A stretch of DNA of 64,000 bases from NCBI GenBank assembly GCA_020633295.1, contig JACKDW010000004.1, forward strand, positions 1 through 64,000, written 5' to 3'. Position 1 is the stretch's first letter, and each line of letters starts with the position of its first letter. A program made the translations under genes and the position numbers. Shown piece after piece: positions 30,591 through 38,897 of this stretch. The notes beneath the pieces were generated by a model. That model did not search any database. It was not told the DNA's origin and saw nothing but the letters and a program-made list of their open reading frames with translations. This DNA comes from Myxococcales bacterium. Its GTDB lineage: Bacteria > Myxococcota_A > Polyangia > Nannocystales > Nannocystaceae.

Positions 30591-33500
30591 TCAACCGGCC
30601 GCGGCGCTCGCCAGCACGCGCCCCGCGTCCTCGGCCTCGGCGGCGAAGCCCTCGCCGAGCGCGCGATAGCTGGCCTGCGCCTCGGTGGCGAGCGCTCGCG
30701 CCTCGGCCCGATCGCCGCCGCCGTCGATCAGCGCGCGCGCGAGGTCGAGGCGCAGCGCGGCGAGGTACGGGTGATCGGCGTCCATGGTCTCAAAGACAGG
30801 TAGTGCCTCGCGGTAGCGCCGGGCGGCGACCTCGTGGTCGCCGCGTGCGCGCGCGACGTCGCCGAGCAGGCGCGTGGACCAGGCGAGGTTGAAGTGGTCA
30901 TCAACCTCTTGGTACAGCTCGACGCTGCGCGTCAGTGCGGCCTCGGCTTCGGCGACACGTCCGAGCTCGAGGAGGATCTGACCGGCGAGGCGCAGCGGCG
31001 TAGCGAGCTGAGAGTGATCGTCGCCGCTCTGCTCTTGGAGAAGCGCACGGGCGCGTTCGCTGTGGGGCAACGCGAGTCCGGGCGCGCCGACCGCGAGCAA
31101 GACCTCGCTCGCGCTCAGCTGCGCGAGCGCGACGATCCTCGGCCCGGCTACGGAGAGCTGCCCAATCCACGTTGTGATCTGCGCGTCGAGTGCCGCGTCG
31201 TCGCCGTCGCGAAGCGCAGAAGCCAACACGACGCGGTAGAAGGCGACACGCGGGTGGTTGTCACCGTACACGGCGCGCGCGCGCGCGATGCAGCGCTCTG
31301 CGAGCGCGCGCGCTTCAGGCTGGCGCCAAAGCTCCGCGATCTCGGCGAGGTACTGGAGCGTCTCGACCGACGAGGCGCTGGCGCTGGAAGAGCCGGCCGA
31401 GTCGGCGATCTTCAACGCGCGTTGCAGGTAGGGCTCGGCCGCGCTGGGACGATCAAGTTCGAAGAGCGTCAGGCCAGCGCTAGTGAGGAAGATCGCTACT
31501 TGCGGGTGTTCTGATCCAAGGACATCTTCGGCGACCGTCACCGCGCGCGCGAGCTTCTCAGCGGCTTCGAGGTTGTCGCGTCGACCCTGGGCGACGAGCC
31601 CGATGTTTCGCAAGGTGATCGCGCGCTGGTAGCGGAGCGCGTCGTTTTCCTGGACGAGCTCGAGCGCGCGCGCGTGCCGGGCCGTGGCGGACTCGAGATC
31701 CCCGTCGCGCTCGGCGACGACGCCGAGGTTGTTGGCGGCGAGCCAGGCGAGCGCCGGCGGGTCGCCGACCCGCGCGACCAGGGCGTCCACGAGCCACGCG
31801 TCCGCCTGGGCCTGCGCCGGCTGGGCCAACATCTCGGCCTGGACGTACACGCGGCGGGCGACGGCCTCGGCGGCCGCGTCGTCGTGTCCGCTCTTCATGG
31901 CGAGCGTCGCGGCCTCGCTGAGCGCGGCCTCGGCCTCCTCGCCTACGCCGGTGAACGACCACAGCAGCGCGGTCCCCCGCGTGAGCGCGGCCTCGGCCTT
32001 GAGCGGCGCGTAGCCGATCTCGTCGGCGATCGCGGCGACCTCGTCGGCGCGCGCGGTCGCGTCGTCGTAGCGGCCGAGGTCGATCAAGCTGCGCGCGCGC
32101 GCGAGCGTCTCGCGGGCGGCGCTGACGCGGGCGGCCGCGGCGGGATCCTCGGGCGGCGGCAGCTCGGCGAGCAGGCGCTGCTCGTCGTCGCAGGCGTCCA
32201 CGGTCGGGAGCTGGGCGACGGCGATCGCCGCGTTCTCGATGACGGAGGCGTCCGCGTCCGCGAAGGCCGTCAGCAGCGCGTCGACGCGGGCGCGGCGGCG
32301 TTCGAAGCACGCGCTCGCGCGGTCGTAGAGCGTGTCCGAGACGAGCCCCTGCGCGTGGGCCTCACAGGAGCCGGCGCGCGCGTCGGTCCAGCGCGCGGCG
32401 TAGCGATCCAGCGCCGGCTCGATCACCGACCACGAGTTCGCGGCGAAGCCGAGCGCGCTCTCGGTGAACACGCGCGCGGTCGCCTCGCGTCGTGTGTCAC
32501 TCCATGTCGTTTCGAACAGCTTCGGGATCTCGGCGCAGGGCGCCTGGACCTCGGGCGTCTGCAGGCGCGCGAGCGCGACGCTGCCGCCGGTCATCACCGC
32601 GAGCGCGCCGGCCGTGAGCGCGACGCGTCGCCGGCGCTTGGCCGGGTCGCGCTCGAGCGCCGCGAGCAGCTCGGTCATGGAGGAGAAGCGCGCGGCCGGG
32701 TCGACCTGCAGCCCGCGCGTGACGACCTTGCGGATCCACGGCGGCACCGAGACGTCGCGCGGCGGTGGTTTGAGCGCGCCGTCGAGGATGTTGGTGATGA
32801 GCGCCGGGAGCGTCGCGCCGTCGAAGGGCAGCTGGCGGTAGAGCGCCTCGTACAGCGCGGCGCAGAAGCCGAATTGATCGCTGCGCGCGTCGGCGGCGCG
32901 GCCCTGATGCTGCTCCGGGGCCATGTACGCCGGCGTCCCGAGGATCGCGCCCGTGTGCGTCAGCGAGACCGAGAGCGCGCCGCCCGGGCCAGGCGCGTCG
33001 TGATCGGCCTCCGCGAGCGCCTCGCCCGAGGCCCGCGCGAGCCCGAAGTCGAGGACCTTGACGCGCCCGTCCTGACCCAGGATCGCGTTGTGCGGCTTGA
33101 AGTCGCGATGAATGAGGCCGGCGCGGTGGGCCGCCTCGAGGCCGCGACCTGCCTGATTGAACACGTCGAGAACCTCGCGCCACGGCCTCGGCGTCTCGAG
33201 CCAGGCGTCGAGGCTCTCGCCGCGCACGAACTCCATGGCGAGGAAGGTCTGCCCCTGGTGCTCGCCGACCTCGTGGATCGCCACGATGTTCGGGTGCGTC
33301 AGGCGGGCGAGCGCCTGGGCCTCGCGCAGCAGCCTCGTCTGCGCCGCCTCGCTCGCGTGTCCGCGCAGCACCTTGATCGCGACCTTGCGGTCGAGCGTCT
33401 CGTCGTAGGCGGCGTACACGACGCCCATGCCGCCCTCGCCGAGGCGCCCCAGCACCTGGAAGCGGCCGATGGTGAAGCGCTGGATCGGGTCGCCCAGGAT

Positions 33501-34058
33501 CTTCGCGCGCAGCTCGGCGCGCTTGCGCCGGTACTCGAGATCCAGCGGCACCTCCTGGCCGACGCGGCGCAGCGGCGCGCGTGAGTCCACCGTGTCCGCG
33601 CGGCCGTCGAGCACCTGCATGTGCGCGTCGGAGGGGAGGGTGTCGCGCGAGCCGAGCTCGGCGTCGTCGCCGGTCGGTCTACGTGACGTTCGCGCGGCGG
33701 CGAGGTCGAGCGGCCGCAGGCGCATGTGCGCGTCGGAGGCGAGCGTGTCGCGGGTGCCGAGCTCCCCCGGCGCCTCCCCCCACCTCGGGGCGCTGGCCCC
33801 CGCCAGCCGCTCGGGCGTGATCGTGTCGTCGAGCGCGGGCGTGATCGTGTCGCGGGTGCCGAGCTCCAGCCGCGGGTCCGGGCGGCGCGGGCCGGCCGCG
33901 CGCGCGCCGGGGCCCGTTGCGAGCGTGCCGCGGAGCGAGAACTCGGGGTCGGTCGCCTGGGGCGAGTCGACCGCGCGCGTCTCGGCGAAGGAGATCGCGT
34001 CGCGATCCTCGCCAGTCTTGTCGTCGTCGGCAGGCACGAAGAATTGCAGCAGTCCCAA
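30591..34058 (-). CDS. transmembrane Ser/Thr protein kinase with TPR sensor region
   Basis: 1155 residues. The first 165 residues are disordered and contain repeated LGTRDTI/LGTRDTL/LGSRDTL motifs at 66-72, 100-106 and 135-141. The kinase domain is at about 198-455 (GEGGMGVVY, VAIKVL, HRDFKPHNAI, DFGLAR, GTPAYMAPEQ). A transmembrane helix follows at about 470-490. The remaining 660 residues are TPR-like helical repeats (NNLGVVAERDGDLESATARHARAL, NIGLVAQGRRDNLEAAEKLARAV). The gene is 91 bp downstream of the ECF sigma factor gene on the same strand, so the two form a likely unit in which the kinase controls the sigma factor (inference). Confidence 0.92.
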   Translation of the reverse strand: MGLLQFFVPADDDKTGEDRDAISFAETRAVDSPQATDPEFSLRGTLATGPGARAAGPRRPDPRLELGTRDTITPALDDTITPERLAGASAPRWGEAPGELGTRDTLASDAHMRLRPLDLAAARTSRRPTGDDAELGSRDTLPSDAHMQVLDGRADTVDSRAPLRRVGQEVPLDLEYRRKRAELRAKILGDPIQRFTIGRFQVLGRLGEGGMGVVYAAYDETLDRKVAIKVLRGHASEAAQTRLLREAQALARLTHPNIVAIHEVGEHQGQTFLAMEFVRGESLDAWLETPRPWREVLDVFNQAGRGLEAAHRAGLIHRDFKPHNAILGQDGRVKVLDFGLARASGEALAEADHDAPGPGGALSVSLTHTGAILGTPAYMAPEQHQGRAADARSDQFGFCAALYEALYRQLPFDGATLPALITNILDGALKPPPRDVSVPPWIRKVVTRGLQVDPAARFSSMTELLAALERDPAKRRRRVALTAGALAVMTGGSVALARLQTPEVQAPCAEIPKLFETTWSDTRREATARVFTESALGFAANSWSVIEPALDRYAARWTDARAGSCEAHAQGLVSDTLYDRASACFERRRARVDALLTAFADADASVIENAAIAVAQLPTVDACDDEQRLLAELPPPEDPAAAARVSAARETLARARSLIDLGRYDDATARADEVAAIADEIGYAPLKAEAALTRGTALLWSFTGVGEEAEAALSEAATLAMKSGHDDAAAEAVARRVYVQAEMLAQPAQAQADAWLVDALVARVGDPPALAWLAANNLGVVAERDGDLESATARHARALELVQENDALRYQRAITLRNIGLVAQGRRDNLEAAEKLARAVTVAEDVLGSEHPQVAIFLTSAGLTLFELDRPSAAEPYLQRALKIADSAGSSSASASSVETLQYLAEIAELWRQPEARALAERCIARARAVYGDNHPRVAFYRVVLASALRDGDDAALDAQITTWIGQLSVAGPRIVALAQLSASEVLLAVGAPGLALPHSERARALLQEQSGDDHSQLATPLRLAGQILLELGRVAEAEAALTRSVELYQEVDDHFNLAWSTRLLGDVARARGDHEVAARRYREALPVFETMDADHPYLAALRLDLARALIDGGGDRAEARALATEAQASYRALGEGFAAEAEDAGRVLASAAAG

Positions 34059-34149
34059 GCTCGCTCCCGCGCAGGATCGCGCGACCTCGCGGGAGCAGTG
34101 ATCGCGGCGCGCCGTTCAATTCAACTTTCGCGAGCCCCCCGGCCCGCGG

Positions 34150-34770
34150 TCACGCGAAGTCCTCTTTGCCGAGGCGCGCGCGCAAGCCCTCGGCCCAGCT
34201 GTCGAGCCGCGTGACGGTGCTCTTGAGCTCCAACGGCGAGCGCGCGAGACGCTTGAGCCGGTCCTCGAGACGGTGGCGAGCGCGGCGCAGCCGCGTGCGC
34301 GCGGTGCCCTCGGGGATGCCGATGATCTCGGCGATCTCGCGACCGGACATGTTCTCCCAGTAGTACAGCTCGAGCACGATCTGCATCTCGACGGGGATCG
34401 AGCGCAGCGCCTCGAGCAGGAGCTGCTCCTCGCGCGCGCGCGCGAGCGCCGAGGTCGGCGTCAGCCCGAGGTCAGCGGCGGTGACGTGCATGAAGTCGAT
34501 GCGCTCGCGGTTGAGGCGCTTGGCCCGGTAGTGCTCGAGCAGCACCATGCGCGCCACGCCGAACAGGTAGCAGCGGAAGGTCGTCCCGTCGCGCATCCGG
34601 TCCTGGGTCCGGACCATGCGCAGGAACGTCTCCTGGACCAGGTCGCTGGCCTCCTCGCCGGCCTTGTTGCGAAAGAACCGGGTCACGAGGTCGTAGTAGC
34701 GCTCGAACAGCGCGGCGCCGGCGTCTCGATCGCCGTCTCGCCACGCGTGGAGATACGCGACGTCGTCCAC
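34150..34770 (-). CDS. ECF RNA polymerase sigma factor
   Basis: 206 residues. Region 2 reads FFRNKAGEEASDLVQETFLRMVR and region 4 reads EMQIVLELYYWENMSGREIAEIIGIPEGTARTRLRRA. At the place where most ECFs have Asp-Ala-Glu-Asp in region 2.2, this one has Glu-Ala-Ser-Asp, so Ser42 lies at the usually acidic position. No anti-sigma gene is adjacent; instead a transmembrane kinase follows. The start is a GTG; upstream sequence has no strong SD. Likely regulated by phosphorylation rather than by an anti-sigma factor, by analogy with kinase-linked ECF groups. Confidence 0.92.
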   Translation of the reverse strand: MDDVAYLHAWRDGDRDAGAALFERYYDLVTRFFRNKAGEEASDLVQETFLRMVRTQDRMRDGTTFRCYLFGVARMVLLEHYRAKRLNRERIDFMHVTAADLGLTPTSALARAREEQLLLEALRSIPVEMQIVLELYYWENMSGREIAEIIGIPEGTARTRLRRARHRLEDRLKRLARSPLELKSTVTRLDSWAEGLRARLGKEDFA

Positions 34771-34986
34771 CGCAGCAGGGTATCAGACGCCCGTGGATCG
34801 GCGAGCTCGTCGGCCTGCGCGCGACGAACTTCGCCGTCCCACGGCGTTCGTTCGGGCGCTCGCGCGCCTGGGATACGAGCGCGCAAAAAAATAAAAAAAC
34901 CTGAATTGAATCTGTCCCATCGATCACACCCCCTGCGAGACACGCCGAGGCTTTGGAGACGAGCTTCGCGCATGAGGAGACACACG

Positions 34987-36498
34987 ATGAAGGGTATTTT
35001 CAAGTACGTAGGCCCCCGGGTGAATCGCGGACGCTGGCTCGCCGGCGCGCTGACCGTTGCGCTCGGCGCCACGGCCGGCTGCGACGCGGGCGACGAGCTC
35101 GAGCCGGAGCCCGAGCGGCCGGCGCCGGAGGTTCATCCGCGAGGCAGCACTTCGGGCGGCTGGGGGTCGATCCGCCTCAACACCGCGCGCGGCGGCAAGT
35201 ACGAGCTCGCCGACTTCCAGCGCGACGGCGAGTTCTTCCAGTATCCCGAGCAGCCGGGGTTCTCGGCCCGCGTGGCCGCCGTCGAGCTCGGCTCCGACGT
35301 CTACGACCTGGGCGCCGACCCGATCGAGATCATTCAGGGCAACCTCGTGATGCAGGGCGCCGAGGTGCCAGAGGAGTACCTGCTCGGCGCGCGCTTCTAC
35401 TACGAGATCGAGACGCCGACCGAGTTCTTCACGATCGAGGCGCGCATCACCGGGCTCATGTACACGAGCGGGCCGACCGGGATCGTGCCGCTGGTCAACA
35501 TCGAGTGGGAGGAGCCCGCGTTCACCAGCATCTTCGGCAAGCTCGGCGACGACCACGTAAACGACGACGACCCCGACAACGACCCGCAGCTGTGCGACGC
35601 GGCCATCGACGCCAACTCGTGGGGCGTCGAGGAGGCCAAGCCGATGATCCCGACGAACTGGGACGGCTCGCAGCCCAACGACTTCTCGGTCGAGAGCGCG
35701 GCCGTGCTCTACCAGGACATCTACATCTCCACGCAGACCGGCGAGGTCGCCGAGGCGGAGAACCACGCGATGTTCGCGTGCCTCGGCAGCGCCTCGGGCA
35801 AGGCGGCGCTGTGGGGCTTCCCCGGCTGGGTCGGGGAGGACGGGGCGCGCGGGCTCAGCCGCTTCCACCAGCTCGAGTTCGCGATGCGAGAGATCCGCGC
35901 GGACTACTGCGCCGACGGCAACGCGAACACCGAGGACGGCACGCCGCTGCAGGCCCGTGATCGCTGGACCGCGAGCTTCGACATCCCGACGGCCGACAAC
36001 GAGGTCGTCTGGGGTCTCGACGGCAAGGCGGTGTGCATCAGCAAGGCGCGGCTCGAGACCACGCCGCTCCCGTTCCACTGCGGCTCCTGGGAGATCCCCG
36101 TGTGCAACGCCGCCCACGAGAACATGCTCGACAGCGGCGACGCGTTCGCGTGGACGAAGAAGCCGACCGCGTCGCCGCCCCCGCCGGCGGGCCCGACCAA
36201 CGAGTGCACGGCGACCTCGGGTCAGCCCGGCTGCAACGACCCGGGCATCGAGGCCTGCGTCTGCGCCGGCGACTCGTACTGCTGCAACGTCGCGTGGGAC
36301 TCGATCTGCGTCAACGAGGTCACCGCGTGGAGCTGCGACGACGAGGCCGCCTGCACGCCGCACTACGGCACGCCCGGCTGCGGCGACCCGGGGATCGAGG
36401 CCTGCGTGTGCGGGGCGGACCCGTACTGCTGCACCTACCACTGGGACTCGCTCTGCGTAAACGAGGTCGAGAGCCTCGGCTGCGGCGTGTGCGGCTGA
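34987..36498 (+). CDS. ADYC-type lipoprotein with two Cys-rich repeats
   Basis: 503 residues. A signal peptide ends in GATAGCDAG (lipobox). The central 320 residues include the ADYC motif (REIRADYCADGNANTEDG) plus paired Cys and WDGSQPND, so an ADYC-domain protein is the best call. The C-terminus has two copies of a Cys repeat: PGCNDPGIEACVCAGDSYCC with VAWDSICVNEV, and PGCGDPGIEACVCGADPYCC with YHWDSLCVNEV. AGGAG lies before the ATG at 34987, better spaced than the ATG at 34972. Surface anchored; ligand unknown. An A-rich tract (34886-34898) lies upstream. Confidence 0.85.
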   Translation: MKGIFKYVGPRVNRGRWLAGALTVALGATAGCDAGDELEPEPERPAPEVHPRGSTSGGWGSIRLNTARGGKYELADFQRDGEFFQYPEQPGFSARVAAVELGSDVYDLGADPIEIIQGNLVMQGAEVPEEYLLGARFYYEIETPTEFFTIEARITGLMYTSGPTGIVPLVNIEWEEPAFTSIFGKLGDDHVNDDDPDNDPQLCDAAIDANSWGVEEAKPMIPTNWDGSQPNDFSVESAAVLYQDIYISTQTGEVAEAENHAMFACLGSASGKAALWGFPGWVGEDGARGLSRFHQLEFAMREIRADYCADGNANTEDGTPLQARDRWTASFDIPTADNEVVWGLDGKAVCISKARLETTPLPFHCGSWEIPVCNAAHENMLDSGDAFAWTKKPTASPPPPAGPTNECTATSGQPGCNDPGIEACVCAGDSYCCNVAWDSICVNEVTAWSCDDEAACTPHYGTPGCGDPGIEACVCGADPYCCTYHWDSLCVNEVESLGCGVCG

Positions 36499-36524
36499 GC
36501 CCGCCGCCCGCGTTCTAAAATGAC

Positions 36525-36560
36525 CGAAGGGTCACGTCGCCTCGGCGGCGTGACCCTTCG
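36525..36560. terminator. bidirectional hairpin terminator
   Basis: CGAAGGGTCACG at 36525-36536 pairs perfectly with 36549-36560, and the inner bases extend the stem to about 16 bp with a short loop. On the minus strand it is followed by TCATTTT, giving a short T-run for the alpha/beta hydrolase gene. It separates two convergent genes. Confidence 0.7.
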
Positions 36561-36573
36561 CGCTGCGCGTCCG

Positions 36574-37872
36574 CTACGGCGTCTGGACCACGACCTCGTC
36601 GGTCAGCGACTCGTCGCCGTCGAGCAGCGCGCGCACGCTCTCGTCGCCCCACAGGCGCGCGCGCGCGAAGCCGAGCGTGTAGGCGTTGAGCACGTCGGCC
36701 GCGAGCTCCGGGTCGATGAACTCGTCGCCGCAGCCGTCGCCCTCGATCAGCCCCGCCGCGCACGCGTACGTGAAGGTGTAGTGGCCGCCCGTCAGGTACT
36801 CGACGCGGCGGTCGTCGGCGCCGTTGAGCCCGGCCCACGCCGGGTCCCCGTCCTCGCTGTCCGGGGTCGTCTCGTCGAGCGACGCGGTCGAGAGCTGCAC
36901 CGGGATGTCGATCGCGCCCAGGCCCGCCTCGCCGAACAGCAGCACCGCGCCGGGCGCGAGCGGCAGCGCGACGTCGATGCGGCTGTCCCCGAAGCCCTGC
37001 TCGAGCCGCGCCTTGTAGTTCGGGTCCGCGAGCGCCTCGCAGGCGATGCCGGACGGGTCGAGGCCGCAGTCGTCCTCCAGCGCCTGGACGTCGAACGCGC
37101 CGCCCGCGAGCGCGAGCGTCGTGTAGCCGCCGAAGCTGTGCCCGGACATCACGATCTCGTCGCCGACCTTGTCGACCAGCGGATCGTCGGCCGGCAGGTC
37201 GCGCACGGCCTCGAGGGACGCGATGATGTCCTGCGGGCGCAGCAGCACCATCAGCGGGATCAGGTCGGGGTCGATGTCGATCAGCGTGTTGTCGGTGTGG
37301 TCCGGCGCGATCACGAGCCAGCCGTGGGACGCGAAGTGCTCGCAGAGCGTGAAGGTCTGCTCGGCCACGCCGCCGTTGCCGTGCGAGAACAGCAGCACCG
37401 GGAGCTGCGTGTCCGGGATCGGGTGGGCCTGCAGGTACACCTCCTCGCGATCCACGAAGTCGAAGTACTTCGCCGGGACGCCGCTGGTGTCGGCCGTCGG
37501 GTACCAGACCGCGACCTCGAGCACGCGCGCCGCCGACCCCGGCAGGTCGGGCGTGTAGACCACGTCCATGGTCCGGAAGCCGACGTTGTGCGGACCCGGC
37601 TCGTTCACCGGCGGGAAGTCCGGCGGCGGCTCGGTCGTGTCGGTCTCGCCGCCGTCGGTCTCGCTCGCCATCGTCGTCTCGTCGCCGCCGGTCGAGCCGG
37701 TCGAGCCGGTCTCGCCGGTCGCGGTCTCGTCGCCGCCGGTGTCGGTCGAGGCGTCGGTGATCACGTCGTTGTGGAGCTCGTAGTTGCAGGCCGTCAGGGG
37801 CGCGCCGAGCGTCAGCGCGAGCGCCACGGGCCCGACCCCCCAACGCCACCCTCGATTCGTCTGCTCATCCAT
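36574..37872 (-). CDS. lipoprotein alpha/beta hydrolase (PAF-acetylhydrolase-like)
   Basis: 432 residues. A signal peptide ends in GAPLTACNYE (lipobox), followed by a Thr/Ser/Gly/Glu linker. The hydrolase fold shows LLFSHGNGG (oxyanion region), the nucleophile elbow SGHSFGGYT, and a late TGGHYTFTY with the likely catalytic His. Overall pattern matches the platelet-activating-factor acetylhydrolase/dienelactone hydrolase-like group. AAGGAG lies eight bases before the ATG. It should act outside the inner membrane on an ester; substrate not deducible. Confidence 0.88.
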   Translation of the reverse strand: MDEQTNRGWRWGVGPVALALTLGAPLTACNYELHNDVITDASTDTGGDETATGETGSTGSTGGDETTMASETDGGETDTTEPPPDFPPVNEPGPHNVGFRTMDVVYTPDLPGSAARVLEVAVWYPTADTSGVPAKYFDFVDREEVYLQAHPIPDTQLPVLLFSHGNGGVAEQTFTLCEHFASHGWLVIAPDHTDNTLIDIDPDLIPLMVLLRPQDIIASLEAVRDLPADDPLVDKVGDEIVMSGHSFGGYTTLALAGGAFDVQALEDDCGLDPSGIACEALADPNYKARLEQGFGDSRIDVALPLAPGAVLLFGEAGLGAIDIPVQLSTASLDETTPDSEDGDPAWAGLNGADDRRVEYLTGGHYTFTYACAAGLIEGDGCGDEFIDPELAADVLNAYTLGFARARLWGDESVRALLDGDESLTDEVVVQTP

Positions 37873-37944
37873 CGTCGGCTCTCCTTGTCGTCTCGTTCGC
37901 CCCGGGCGCGGGCCCGCGCGGCGCGAGGCGTCGGCATTGATACC

Positions 37945-38868
37945 ATGGCGACGGTGACCCGCGTCACGGGGCAGCGCGGCGACAGCGGAGACCGGAGCGC
38001 GGAGCTGGAGGAGGAGCCGGAGGGAGACGACCGGCCGCCGGGGCCCCTCGATCGGCGGGCCGCGCTGGTCTACACCGTCGACACGGGCGAGCCGCTCGTG
38101 ACGATCCCGTCGACGGCGGACGGCGCCCCCGAGCGCAGCAGCGGGCGCTTCGCCCGGCGCGAGGTGTGGATCCGCGACGCTCGCCCGCGACGCGCCGCGC
38201 TCTCGCTCGACCGCGAGGGCTTCGCGCTCGTCGAGCAGCGCTCCGCGGTCACCGACTTCCACGACGACGTTCAGCTGCGCGAGGTCTACGAGCCCGAGCT
38301 CGCGGCGGCGCTGCGGTCCGCGCTGCAGGGGAGCGCGGCGATCGACGCCGTCCTCGTCTTCGATCACACGCGGCGCGCGGGCGCGGAGGCGCTGCGACGA
38401 CGGCTGCGCGCGCGCGAGCCGGTGCAGCGCGTGCACAACGACTACACCCCGCGCTCGGCGGCGCAGCGCGTCCGCGACGTCCTCGGCCCGGCGCAGGCCG
38501 AGCGCCGCCTGCGGCGGCGCTTCGCGATCATCAACCTCTGGCGCTCGATCGCCGGCGTCGTCCTGCGCGCGCCGCTGGCGGTCTGCGACGCCCGCAGCGT
38601 CGCGCCCGCGGAGCTGCTGGTCTCTCAGCGACGGGCGCCCGAGCGGATCGGCGAGACCTTCCGCGTCGCCCACAGCCCGGCCCACCGCTGGCGCTACTTC
38701 CCGGCGATGCGCGAGGACGAGCTCCTGCTCATTAAGTCATATGACTCCGCGACCGACGGGCGCGCCCGCTTCACGCCCCACACCGCGTTCGAAGACCCGT
38801 CGTCGCCCGATGACGCGCCGCCGCGGCAGAGCCTCGAGTCGCGGGCGTTCGTGTTCTTCGCGGCGTGA
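37945..38868 (+). CDS. CmcJ/NvfI family oxidoreductase
   Basis: 307 residues. Recognised by FDHTRRAGA, VHNDYTPRSAAQRV, NLWRSIAGVVLRAPLAVCDARS, HRWRYFPAMREDELLLIKSYDS and FTPHTAFEDP, a set shared with CmcJ (cephamycin biosynthesis) and fungal NvfI-type enzymes. These proteins are iron- and 2-oxoglutarate-type dioxygenases or isomerases in the known cases; substrate here unknown. No signal peptide. The ATG at 37945 is chosen as the first start clear of the divergent hydrolase leader. It diverges from the hydrolase gene with 72 bp between starts. Confidence 0.88.
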   Translation: MATVTRVTGQRGDSGDRSAELEEEPEGDDRPPGPLDRRAALVYTVDTGEPLVTIPSTADGAPERSSGRFARREVWIRDARPRRAALSLDREGFALVEQRSAVTDFHDDVQLREVYEPELAAALRSALQGSAAIDAVLVFDHTRRAGAEALRRRLRAREPVQRVHNDYTPRSAAQRVRDVLGPAQAERRLRRRFAIINLWRSIAGVVLRAPLAVCDARSVAPAELLVSQRRAPERIGETFRVAHSPAHRWRYFPAMREDELLLIKSYDSATDGRARFTPHTAFEDPSSPDDAPPRQSLESRAFVFFAA

Positions 38869-38897
38869 TCGCGACGTGATCGCGCTGCCGGCGATGA

